This document shows positions 24,375 through 34,433 of a stretch of DNA of 64,000 bases, in pieces. The notes under the pieces were generated by a model. That model saw nothing but the letters and a program-made list of their open reading frames with translations, made no database searches and had not been told where the DNA came from. Source of the stretch: Isoperla grammatica. Lineage: Eukaryota > Arthropoda > Insecta > Plecoptera > Perlodidae. Where the stretch lies: contig OX246744.1 in NCBI GenBank assembly GCA_945910005.1, forward strand, positions 43,252,157 to 43,316,156. Direction: 5' to 3'. How positions within the stretch are numbered: the stretch's first letter is position 1; each line of letters begins with the position of its first letter. A program made the translations under genes and the position numbers.

Positions 24375-24540
24375 TAAAGTCGTCGTACAACATCTTCGGT
24401 AACGCTTCCGTCACGGGTGGGTGAGCGGCAGCCAACCAGCGGCCGTGGCTTATTCGAATAGCTGCTCGGGTTGGCGGAGACCGTAAACACGTAATTGATA
24501 GATGACGAAGCATTACCGAAGTTGTTGTATAATCGTGTCG
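24375..24540. mobile_element. Foldback MITE, family G, copy 1
   Basis: Arms: TCGTCGTACAACATCTTCGG and the inverted CCGAAGTTGTTGTATAATCG, with ACGCTTCCGTCACGGG and GACGAAGCATTACC inside. A sister copy is at 39297-39467. Both copies sit at the left edge of a minisatellite. Confidence 0.7.
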
Positions 24541-26919
24541 CGTTAACTTGCAAGGTGTTTTCGTCACGGATTATGTAATAGTGAAGTGACGCCTGTGACA
24601 ACTATAGTCTCGTTGCGTTAACTTGCAAGGTGTTGTCGTCACGGATTATGTAATAGTGAAGTGACGCCTGTGACAACTATAGTCTCGTTGCGTTAACTTG
24701 CAAGGTGTTGTCGTCACGGATTATGTAATAGTGAAGTGACGCGTGTGACAACTATAGTCGCGTCGCGTTAACTTGCAAGGTGTTGTCGTCACGGAGTATC
24801 TAATAGTGAAGTGACGCGTGTGACAGCTATAGTCCCGTCGCGTTAACTTGCAAGGTGTTGTCGTCACGGATTATGTAATAGTGAAGTGACGCGTGTGGCA
24901 ACTATAGTCGCGTCGCGTTAACTTGCAAGGTGTTGTCGTCACGGATTATCTAATAGTGAAGTGACGCGTGTGACAACTATAGTCGCGTCGCGTTAACTTG
25001 CAAGGTGTTGTCGTCACGGATTATCTAATAGTGAAGTGACGCGTGTGACAACTATAGTCGCGTCGCGTTAACTTGCAAGGTGTTGTCGTCACGGATTATG
25101 TAATAGTGAAGTGACGCGTGTGACAGCTATAGTCCCGTCGCGTTAACTTGCAAGGTGTTGTCGCCACGGATTATGTAATAGTGAAGTGACGCGTGTGGCA
25201 ACTATAGTCGCGTTGCGTTAACTTGCAAGGTGTTGTCGTCACGGATTATGTAATAGTGAAGTGACGCGTGTGGCAACTATAGTCGCGTTGCGTTAACTTG
25301 CAAGGTGTTGTCGTCACGGATTATGTAATAGTGAAGTGACGCGTGTGACAGCTATAGTCCCGTCGCGTTAACTTGCAAGGTGTTGTCGTCACGGATTATG
25401 TAATAGTGAAGTGACGCGTGTGACAACTATAGTCTCGTTGCGTTAACTTGCAAGGTGTTGTCAACACGGATTATGTAATAGTGAAGTGACGCGTGTGACA
25501 GTCGCGTCGCGTTAATTTGCAAGGTGTTGTCGTCACGGATTATCTAATAGTGAAGTGACGCGTGTGACAGCTATAGTCTCGTTGCGTTAACTTGCAAGGT
25601 GTTGTCGTCACAGATTATCTAATAGTGAAGTGACGCGTGTGACATTGTCGCGTCGCGTTAACTTGCAAGGTGTTGTCGTCACGGATTATCTAATAGTGAA
25701 GTGACGCGTGTGACAGCTATAGTCGCGTCGCGTTAACTTGCAAGGTGTTGTCGTCACGGATTATGTAATAGTGAAGTGACGCGTGTGACAACTATAGTCG
25801 CGTCGCGTTAACTTGCAAGGTGTTGTCGTCACGGATTATCTAATAGTGAAGTGACGCGTGTGACAACTATAGTCGCGTCGCGTTAACTTGCAAGGTGTTG
25901 TCGTCACGGATTATCTAATAGTGAAGTGACGCGTGTGACAACTATAGTCTTGTTGCGTTAACTTGCAAGGTGTTGTCGTCACGGATTATCTAATAGTGAA
26001 GTGACGCGTGTGACAACTATAGTCGCGTCGCGTTAACTTGCAAGGTGTGGTCGTCACGGATTATCTAATAGTGAAGTGACGCGTGTGGCAACTATAGTCG
26101 CGTCGCGTTAACTTGCAAGGTGTTGTCGTCACGGATTATCTAATAGTGAAGTGACGCGTGTGGCAACTATAGTCGCGTCGCGTTAACTTGCAAGGTGTTG
26201 TCGTCACGGATTATGTAATAGTGAAGTGACGCCTGTGACAACTATAGTCTCGTTGCGTTAACTTGCAAGGTGTTGTCGTCACGGATTATGTAATAGTGAA
26301 GTGACGCGTGTGACAGCTATAGTCCCGTCGCGTTAACTTGCAAGGTGTTGTCGTCACGGATTATGTAATAGTGAAGTGACGCCTGTGACAACTATAGTCT
26401 CGTTGCGTTAACTTGCAAGGTGTTGTCGTCACGGATTATGTAATAGTGAAGTGACGCCTGTGACAACTATAGTCGCGTCGCGTTAACTTGCAAGGTGTTG
26501 TCGTCACGGATTATGTAATAGTGAAGTGACGCGTGTGACAATTATAGTCTCGTTGCGTTAACTTGCAAGGTGTTGTCGACACGGATTATGTAATAGTGAA
26601 GTGACGCGTGTGACAATTATAGTCTCGTTGCGTTAACTTGCAAGGTGTTGTCGTCACGGATTATGTAATAGTGAAGTGACGCGTGTGACAGCTATAGTCC
26701 CGTCGCGTTAACTTGCAAGGTGTTGTCGTCACGGATTATGTAATAGTGAAGTGACGCCTGTGACAACTATAGTCTCGTTGCGTTAACTTGCAAGGTGTTG
26801 TCGTCACGGATTATCTAATAGTGAAGTGACGCGTGTGACAACTATAGTCGCGTCGCGTTAACTTGCAAGGTGTTGTCGTCACGGATTATGTAATAGTGAA
26901 GTGACGCGTGTGACAACTA
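24541..26919. repeat. 72-bp minisatellite, about 33 copies, in the intron between E8 and E9
   Basis: Units read GCGTTAACTTGCAAGGTGTT, then GTCGTCACGGATTATGTAAT, AGTGAAGTGACGCGTGTGAC and AACTATAGTCGCGTC. Variant positions (TAT[G/C]TAA, ACGC[G/C]TG, TC[G/T]CGT[C/T]G, ACA[A/G]CT) recur in mixed combinations. Two units lack 5-6 bp (about 25500, 25645). The ACTATAGTC motif matches the terminus of the adjoining family G MITE, so part of the unit may be transposon-derived. Confidence 0.95.
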
Positions 26920-27988
26920 CCAACCTAAATCTAGTTGCATCCCGTTCTCGTGCCTTAGGTATTGTAGTGATAATATCGTGCATCTGTTGGCAGGCGCGGT
27001 GGGGTCGCATTCCATTCACGGTCGGTGCAGTCAATACAGTGGACAATAACAATACAGGTATCGGGCAATCTCGCGGTGAATGCCGTTGTAATAGACCGTG
27101 TGGAGCGACCGTCTCTTCTCAGAGCTTTAGCACAGTATAAGGAGCATACAGAACGAAAGTGCCATGCCTGGCACAGCAGACGACTTGCGGCACGGAAGCG
27201 GGTGGCGTTCGTAGCGGTAGGTTAAGGCGGTTTCACACAAAAACGTAAGACATAAGATTTAAGGTTTAACGCATAGTCGTAATGTTGGATCATAGGAAAC
27301 ACGTACTGGCATTCACACAAATGCACTAGTTTTAAGACATAGTTTTAACGCATAATTTTCTGTTTTAAGGCATAAGAAAGTTGACCAATGTTCAACTTTA
27401 TGCTTAAACCTTAAAACAACGCACGAAAAACTTGAGTCAAATAAGCATCTACTTTAAAAGGTTATGACTACCACAGTCATGTAGGGGCTTACGTCACCGA
27501 ATAATAATAATAATAATAATATATATATATAATAATATATAATAATATATATAAAAGTATATAGAATAATTATGTAGTACAGTATTCGGCCGCAACCTCC
27601 AAAGAACTTCAACGAGTGCCATGCCTTCTCATAAACTCTTTGTGCTTACGTTTTTATGTGTACCAGCGCCCCTTATGTACTATGCGTTAAACCTTAAATC
27701 TTATGTTTATGTTTTTGTGTGAAACCGCCTTTAGACCAAACTCAACGAGACCATGGACGTGACCTCTGGGGAGGGGGAGAGGGATACCTCCTCGCCACCC
27801 CTCGCCGCTCTCCTCGCCTACAATATGAGCTAACTCGGATAACTCGCCGCCAGGGCGACCGTAGCTGCGCGCGCAGGAGTTTGGAATATCGCCCAAGTTT
27901 CGGTACTGTATGCTCCTTATACTGTGGTTTTAGGGTACACCTCGCTTCTTACGGCGTGGCCGGTATACAACTACTTTACGATACTTAC
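26920..27988. mobile_element. Dispersed repeat with nested insertions, in the intron between E8 and E9
   Basis: 26925-27120 and 27927-27970 match 36340-36372 plus 36710-36930, so one repeat is present at two places in this gene's introns. Here it is split by a TIR element (ACAGTATAAGGAGCATACAG at 27134 and its inverse at about 27905), into which the 506-bp MITE at 27225 has inserted. The (AAT)n/(AT)n tract at 27499-27552 lies inside that MITE. Confidence 0.6.
27225..27730. mobile_element. 506-bp MITE, TTA target duplication
   Basis: It starts AGGCGGTTTCACACAAAAAC and ends in the inverted sequence, with arms of about 50 bp that contain AAGATTTAAGGTTTAACGCATA. It is flanked by TTA on both sides, as in PIF/Harbinger-like or related elements. 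It shares internal GATCATAGGAAACACGTACT with the MITE at 42331. Confidence 0.75.
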
Positions 27989-28138
27989 GTACGTACTTTT
28001 TGCACTTTCCACAGCACGCACATATGCCCGTGGCGACGAATATTGCGTTCAAGCAATCGATTTGGTGCTCCTCCCCTTCGTCGCATTTCGCTTCGGCGCA
28101 CTTCTCCTCCATGTCCGGACAGTCTTTCAAACACTGGT
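27989..28138 (-). CDS. Cysteine-rich gene, exon 8: first half of the E8-E9 cysteine module
   Basis: The acceptor is AACTGTTTCAG, the donor GTAC|GTAAGTAT, and both borders are phase 1. It encodes about residues 377-425: QCLKDC, MEEKCAEAKC, HQIDC and the core GICACCGKC. This CxCCxxC core resembles the GCGCCxxC signature of IGFBP N-terminal domains and of small secreted arthropod protease-inhibitor-like proteins. The E7-E8 join makes a Tyr codon. The exon is acidic in its first half (EGEEHQ) and basic at its end (KCKKYV). Confidence 0.85.
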
Positions 28139-29043
28139 CTGAAACAGTTTATATAGTTGCCGCAAAGAAAGTATTCTGATGCTCACGACACAGCCGAGTC
28201 CAAGGTGACAACTTAATTTTCTACTTCGCTAATTCCTACCATCTTATCTAAACAGATCCATTGGGGATAATTTAAGACCTCAATTCAATTGTTTAATGTC
28301 TCTTACTTCAATGTCAAGTTAAAATGTTAAGCAAATTTAACTGTCAGGTAAGCCAAGTTTGGTGTATTTCTATTGGCCGTTGTCATGGTGAAAACAATTT
28401 AACTGAAAAGTGGATTTTAACTGGACATTGAATAGTTACCACATATAACAAATCACTATAAATTACAATTCCATTTTTTTCGTTGATCAATACCTACTGA
28501 CAGAAGTTTGTCTTGTGTATTAGTAGGTATAATATCTGGTGTGCGGAGTACTGAATAATGTAATATATATATAACTGAGTAGTAACTCAAAAAACTAGAC
28601 TATAACTATGCATTTAATTTACAATTATAAATAACTAGTAAGATTTTGTGGGCTGACGAGACGATATTGAGGACTTTGATTATTTCCTTAATATTTTAAT
28701 TGATGCACTTTCAGTTATTATTGCTTTCAATTTTACATTTCAATAAACATGGATACTAAGTTGCATATATTCGTTACTGGCTATTCTTTGAGACTGTTGA
28801 AAGTGATGCCTATATCTGCTACTTGATTTATTAAAGGGTAGCCGAGTAGTTAATGTATGTTTTAATGTATAGTTGTATAGTTGTTTAATTTTAATTTTTG
28901 TTTTATAGGAATTTAGATGAAGGGTTTGTGAGCTGTTCAGTAGTCGTTATGTATGTTTGTGTCCATTAGATCGTGATTTAATTATGTCTTCAACTTCTTG
29001 TTCTGATTTGTCTGTCAATCAGAGTCACAATTTTTTTCATTAG
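28139..29043. other. Intronic sequence between E7 and E8; one dispersed repeat
   Basis: 28190-28290 (CTTAATTTTCTACTTCGCTA and on) is shared with 61215-61280 and, inverted, with about 29565-29615. The rest is AT-rich with no features seen. Confidence 0.45.
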
Positions 29044-29561
29044 CCTTCCGTTGTTTACCTGTAACGGTGGGTGTGGCCAAACCGCCTGTGTACTCGACTA
29101 AGCCTAACCATGCATTTACGAATGTGCCAAAGAACGCCAGTTATCTGCTGATTTTCTTTCGATTGGCGCGTCGGTATGTGAATACTTACGTTGGGACAAG
29201 TATACTAGTCTATACTAGTATACTATTGCATACCGATCTCAGGTCATTGTCTACGGCCCCTGTCGACCGCGCCAATTGACAGAAAATCAACAGTTGTAGT
29301 TGTCCCATGACTACATTACACATGCTTGCGTCACAGGCGACGGGTTCGTAGCCAATCAGCGATCGGTATTTGCGCGCGCTTGTCTCGGGCGGTTCGCTGG
29401 TTGGCTATGAGTGCCTCGCCTGCGACGAAAGCATATGTAAGGTAATATTGGGCCAAGTTTACCTGGCGTTCTTTCACACATTCGTAAATGCACGGTTCGG
29501 CTTAGTTGAGTGCACAGGCGGTTTGGCCACACCCACCGTTACCGGTAACCAACGGAAGGTG
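29044..29561. mobile_element. Long foldback element, family H, with nested family B copy
   Basis: The outer arms are CCTTCCGTTGTTTACCTGTA and the inverse near 29560. A second inverted pair, GATTTTCTTTCGATTGGCGC / GCGCCAATTGACAGAAAATC, is inside. A family B foldback (CGTCACAGGCGACGGGTTCG ... CGCCTGCGACGAAAGC) is nested at about 29330-29450. The left arm recurs at 61277, where its interior has become a 98-bp minisatellite. Confidence 0.75.
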
Positions 29562-29771
29562 TTAAATTATCCCCAAAGGACTGTTTAGATTAGATGGTAG
29601 GAATAAGCAAAGTAGAACATTTTTTCTAAACTTTGTTTCTTGTCCATAGCAACAATAAACAAATCCTATATTTTACTCCAATGTGCAAAGAATTCACCAT
29701 TTCTTACATTTTGTTACCTCTACCATCATAGGTCGTGCAGTAGAATTTGGGGAGCGGCAAATAAACTCACT
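29562..29771. other. Intronic spacer
   Basis: A repeat fragment shared with 28190-28290; otherwise nothing. Confidence 0.4.
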
Positions 29772-31078
29772 AAATAAACACTAATCACACTAGTGTGAAC
29801 AATAAACACACTAAATAAACACTAATCACACTAGTGTGAACAATAAACACACTAAATAAACACTAATCACAATAGTGTGAACAATAAACTCACTAAATAA
29901 ACACTAATCACAATAGTGTGAACAATAAACTCACCAAATAACACTAATCACACGAGTGTGAACAATAAACACACTAAGTAAACACTTATCACACGAGTGT
30001 GAACAATAAACTCACTAAATAAACACTAATCACTCGAGTGTGAACAATAAACACACTAAATAAACACTAATCACACGAGTGTGAACAATGAACACTAATC
30101 ACACAAGGGTGAACAATAAACACTTATCACACGAGGGTGAACAATTAACACTAATCACACGAGGGTGAACAATAAACACTAATCACACGAGGGTGAACAA
30201 TAAACACTAATCACACGAGGGTGAACAATAAACAATAATCACACTAGGGTGTACAATAAACACTTATCACACGAGGGTGAACAATAAACACTAATCACAC
30301 GAGGGTGAACAATAAACAATAATCACACTAGGGTGTACAATAAACACTTATCACACGAGGGTGAACAATGAACACTAATCACACGAGGGTGAACAATAAA
30401 CTCACTAAGTAACACTAATCACACGAGGGTGAACAATAAACACTAATTACACGAGGGTGAACAATAAACACTTATCACACAAGGGTGAACAATAAACACT
30501 AGTCACACGAGGGTGAACAATGAACACTTATCACACGAGTGTGAACAATTAACTCACTAAATAACACTAATCACACGAGTGTGAACAATAAACTCACTAA
30601 GTAACACTAATCACACGAGGATGAAGAATAAACACTAATCACACGAGGGTGAACAATAAACACTAATTACACGAGGGTGAACAATAAACACTTATCACAC
30701 AAGGGTGAACAATAAACACTAGTCACACGAGGGTGAACAATGAACACTAATCACCCTAGTGTGAACAATAAACTCACTAAATAACACTAATCACACGAGT
30801 GTGAACAATTAACTCACTAAGTAACACTTATCACACGAGGATGAAGAATAAACACTTATCACAGGAGAGTGAACAATAAACACTAATCACACGAGGATGA
30901 AGAATAAACACTAATCACACGAGGGTGAACAATAAACACTAATCACACGAGGGTGAACAATAAACACTAATCACACAAGGGTGAACAATAAACACTAATC
31001 ACACGAGGGTGAACAATGAACACTAATCACACGAGGGTGAACAATAAACACTAATCACACGAGGGTGAACAATAATAT
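29772..31078. repeat. 27-42-bp minisatellite, over 40 units, starting next to the E7 donor
   Basis: The core unit is CACTAATCACACGAGGGTGA plus ACAATAAA. At the left end the units are longer (41-42 bp, with CACTAAATAAA) and carry the palindrome TCACACTAGTGTGA; towards E7 they shorten to about 27-28 bp with ACGAGGGT in place of the palindrome. On the gene's strand the array begins within about 10 bases of the E7 GTAAGT donor. Confidence 0.95.
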
Positions 31079-31084
31079 ACTTAC

Positions 31085-31189
31085 ATTTTTGGTTAATTGG
31101 TGAAATTCTACAAGAGGTGCCTTCTTTGCAGCCTGGATGCGTGTAAATAAGGGTTCCTTTTATTCCTACAACACAGCTGTCGCCCACCT
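31085..31189 (-). CDS. Cysteine-rich gene, exon 7: second half of the E6-E7 cysteine module
   Basis: The acceptor is TTTTTTGTTGCAG with a good T tract, the donor AAAT|GTAAGTAT, and both borders are phase 1. It encodes about residues 342-375: VGDSC, HPGCKEGTSC and SPINQK, completing the module whose CNCCGNC core lies in E6. The E6-E7 join makes Glu. Minisatellites flank it on both sides, one starting about 7 bp past the donor and one about 20 bp before the acceptor. Confidence 0.85.
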
Positions 31190-31211
31190 CTGCAACAAAA
31201 AATAGCGACAT

Positions 31212-31880
31212 TGACAATGACGTCATATGTGTACGTCACACGGTGTGTTCGAGTAGATAGGCTTGCAATGACGTCATATGTGTACGTCACACTGTGTGTT
31301 CGAGTAGATAGGCTTGCAATGACGTCATATGTGTACGTCACACTGTGTGTTCGAGTAGATAGGCTTGCAATGACGTCATATGTGTACGTCACACGGTGTG
31401 TTCGAGTAGATAGGCTTGCAATGACGTCATATGTGTACGTCACACTGTGTGTTCGAGTAGATAGGCTTGCAATGACGTCATATGTGTACGTCACACTGTG
31501 TGTTCGAGTAGATAGGCTTGCAATGACGCCATATGTGTACGTCACACGGTGTGTTCGAGTAGATAGGCTTGCAATGACGTCATATGTGTACGTCACACTG
31601 TGTGTTCGAGTAGATAGGCTTGCAATGACGTCATATGTGTACGTCACACGGTGTGTTCGAGTAGATAGGCTTGCAATGACGTCATATGTGTACGTCACAC
31701 GGTGTGTTCGAGTAGATAGGCTTGCAATGACGTCATATGTGTACGTCACACGGTGTGTTGGAGTAGATAGGCTTGCAATGACGTCATATGTGTACGTCAC
31801 ACGGTGTGTTCGAGTAGATAGGCTTGCAATGACGTCATATGTGTACGTCACACGGTGTGTTCGAGTAGATAGGCTTGTTC
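31212..31880. repeat. 51-bp minisatellite, 13 copies, with a CRE octamer in each unit
   Basis: The unit starts ATGACGTCATATGTGTACGT, then CACACGGTGTGTTCGAGTAG and ATAGGCTTGCA. Twelve of the 13 units hold a perfect TGACGTCA palindrome; the unit near 31526 reads TGACGCCA. Frames are open on both strands only because the unit is 17 codons long. It lies in the intron between E6 and E7, ending about 20 bp before the E7 acceptor. Confidence 0.97.
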
Positions 31881-31939
31881 AATGATCATCTAATTGACTT
31901 AAAAAGTTTTCCCAAGATAAAATACTGGCTTCACTAAAG

Positions 31940-32660
31940 TTCGTCTCTATCCAAGATGCACGCCGGTAAAGAGGACTCCTCAAAGGGTGGCTTATTTCCC
32001 GCTCACTGTGCAAGGTACAGTTCGTCTCTATCCAAGATGCACGCCGGTAAAGAGGACTCCTCAAAGGGTGGCTTATTTCCCGCTCACTGTACAAGGTACA
32101 GTTCGTCTCTATCCAAGATGCACGCCGGTAAAGAGGACTCCTCAAAGGGTGGCTTATTTCCCGCTCACTGTACAAGGTACAGTTCGTCTCTATCCAAGAT
32201 GCACGCCGGTCAAGAGGACTCCTCAAAGGGTGGCTTATTTCCCGCTCACTTTACAAGGTACAGTTCGTCTCTATCCAAGATGCACGCCGGTAAAGAGGAC
32301 TCCTCAAAGGGTGGCTTATTTCCCGCTCACTGTGCAAGGTACAGTTCGTCTCTATCCAAGATGCACGCCGGTAAAGAGGACTTTTCAAAGGGAGGCTTAT
32401 TTCCCACTCACTGTACAAGTAACAGTTCGTCTCTATCCAAGATGCACGCCGGTAAAGAGGACTCCTCAAAGGGTGGCTTATTTCCCGCTCACTGTACAAG
32501 GTACAGTTCGTCTCTATCCAAGATGCACGCCGGTAAAGAGGACTCCTCAAAGGGTGGCTTATTTCCCGCTCACTGTGCAAGGTACAGTTCGTCTCTATCC
32601 AAGATGCACGCCGGTAAAGAGGACTCCTCAAATGGAGGCTTATTTCCCGCTCACTGTGCA
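31940..32660. repeat. 81-bp minisatellite, 9 copies, grown from the end of a family A element
   Basis: Each unit holds CCAAGATGCACGCCGGTAAA, the left terminus of family A, and on through CTCACTGTGCAAGGTAC. The last unit runs without a break into the rest of a family A element (32661-33350). The other family A copies have this segment once. Open frames are artefacts of the 27-codon unit. Confidence 0.95.
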
Positions 32661-33350
32661 AAGTTGTAAACGTAAAGCTTGTCCCCAGGAAGAATGGACA
32701 GTTTAAAAAAGTGATCACCAATAATATCTACTCAAATAACAAAAACTACTCGCTTGACAATGGCGAAGACGGGGGCTCAGGATTCGGTTCTTTTTCAAAG
32801 GTAAGGCCATAATTCCCTCTTGCTCTAAAAAAATTACCATCACTTAATGAAAGTGCTATTTTACTACTTTTCTTACAGACCCATTGTGAGAATGGCTAAT
32901 CCTGAATATTTATGGTCGAAGGTCCATGTGGTTTGAAGCTGTTTTTACTGTGTTATAAGGTAAAGCCTGTCCGCTCATAGTAGAAACGAAACGTTTAGAG
33001 CTAATGACCAATCTTTGTCAAATAGACAGTGAAATAGGGTTTAAAGGGCCAACAGGTTGCCATTTCCTTGCAATTCTCATTCTTTCAAAGGGTGATATTC
33101 TTTCGACTTCCGTTATTATAAAATTCGCAACCGTGTTTTTCTAGTAAATCTTTGTTTACAAGCCAATTATAATGGTTCAATTCAAACATTGGCCATTAGC
33201 TCTAAACGTTTCGTTTCTACTATGAGCGGACAGGCTTTAAGTGGTTCGCCAAATAAAGGGGATGATTGACACTTGACAGCATTAGGCTCCAACAATAAGA
33301 AACAATTCTTTTGGTTCGCATTTTGCCGGCGTGCATCTTGAATTGGGATA
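32661..33350 (+). mobile_element. Foldback/TIR element, family A, copy 3 (body and right end)
   Basis: Continuous with the 81-bp array; the right end is CGCATTTTGCCGGCGTGCAT. A separate foldback MITE is nested at 32964-33236. Confidence 0.75.
32964..33236. mobile_element. 273-bp foldback MITE nested in family A
   Basis: Perfect arms of about 45 bp begin AGCCTGTCCGCTCATAGTAG and include AACGAAACGTTTAGAGCTAA. The flanks are TAA and TTA. No coding capacity. Confidence 0.8.
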
Positions 33351-33940
33351 GAGATTTATGTTATTACTGCCTATATCATTGGAGTACTATACTATACTTG
33401 TATGTTGTATCTTGTATATTTTATTATATGTTTAAACGTTGAAGTCTGATATTTTTTATTTTTTATTAATATAAAATAATATTCGGTGCATATATCATGC
33501 AAAGTTCCTATCATAATTAACAGTTGTAGTATTTAAAGTTAAGCAATAATCACAAATGTTTAAACAGGGTACAACTCATGATCTCATCTTGTACATGACA
33601 ATCATTGAGTTATAAAATTATGTGATTCTAGGTCCGGGGAATTAATTAATCTTGTTATTCACAAAAGTAACATTTATTTCTTCCTACATTTTATTTTATT
33701 GTATTTTGTTATTTATTGTTATTTACTATCTTGAATTAAAATTTAAATAGTAGCTACTAGCTAGTAATTACTGCCTACTTGTCGGCCATGTGGCAACTAG
33801 CTATTTCCTTAACACAGCCCAAACACAAGACAGTGTCTTAGTCGGGCTTTTCTTACACCTAACCTAATCTTACATGTTGTGTGTACATGTAATTGTAAAT
33901 TGTGTAAAATGTATGCAAATATTTGAATACAGTTAGTTAC
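33351..33940. other. Intronic sequence between E6 and E7; nothing recognised
   Basis: AT-rich (TATTTTATT-type) sequence. Confidence 0.45.
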
Positions 33941-34180
33941 CCAAAAATGGTTTGCAGTTCCCACAACAGTTGCAGGTGACCGGATCTATTGACATCCACA
34001 TTCCTTTGCAAGTTGTCATCTTGCTCTTGTGGACCTGTTGTTTCTTGCACTTTCGCAGCGTCGTACATTTGTGGAACTTATTCGAACACGTCAGCATATC
34101 TCTTTCTTCCTCGCCGCCGCTTCTGGCAGCGACACCGTCTTCCCCTCCGTAATTGGTCAGGCCGTATTTAGTCATCACAC
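33941..34180 (-). CDS. Cysteine-rich gene, exon 6: first half of the E6-E7 cysteine module
   Basis: The acceptor is TTTTTATTTCAG, the donor TTTTTGG|GTAACT, and both borders are phase 1. It encodes about residues 262-340: an acidic/Gly-rich linker (TNYGGEDG, SGGEEERD), then LTCSNKFHKC, LRKC, MTTCKG and the core VTCNCCGNCKPFL. The E5-E6 join makes Gly. It directly follows another CxCCxxC exon (E5) with no intervening GxxC-type exon, so E5's module looks incomplete, or an exon between them is missing from my model. Confidence 0.85.
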
Positions 34181-34251
34181 CTGAAATAAAAAAATAATCG
34201 AGATTTATTTACAAATCAAATTTGACGCGAGTCCACATGTTCGTGTTCGTG

Positions 34252-34342
34252 GTCGACCCTACCCTTATAGGGGTGCCCGGTGTTGCTAACGACACAACTG
34301 TTAGCTGGCAACAACGGGCGCCCCTGTGGGGTAGGGGACGAC
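34252..34342. mobile_element. Short copy of TA-type MITE family F
   Basis: The ends are GTCGACCCTACCCTTATAGG and the inverted GGGTAGGGGACGAC, with TA at the right edge only. It is 91 bp against 119 bp for the other copies, so it is internally shortened or diverged. A half-terminus (CTCTACACCTAGGGGCAACT) follows at about 34379. Confidence 0.65.
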
Positions 34343-34433
34343 TATGAATACGGGCTAAAGGCTGGATTTCGTGGGTGTCCTCTACACCTAGGGGCAACTA
34401 TAGTGACGCGTGTGACAACTGCCAACTTAAATA

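Noticed and set aside
24541..26919. CRISPR-like array
   Set aside because: Whole units repeat without unique spacers, in a eukaryotic intron; it is a minisatellite. The same applies to the arrays at 29.8, 31.2, 39.5 and 61.4 kb.
27719..28156. 145-codon plus-strand frame overlapping E8
   Set aside because: Antisense to a well-supported cysteine exon; composition reflects the opposite strand and a transposon end.
31108..31851. 247-codon minus-strand frame running through the CRE array into the E7 region
   Set aside because: The array is intronic; the real exon begins after the TTTTTTGTTGCAG acceptor and uses a different frame.
31956..32721. Open frames of 156-239 codons over the 81-bp array on both strands
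   Set aside because: The 27-codon unit keeps frames open; the sequence is the end of a non-coding transposon.
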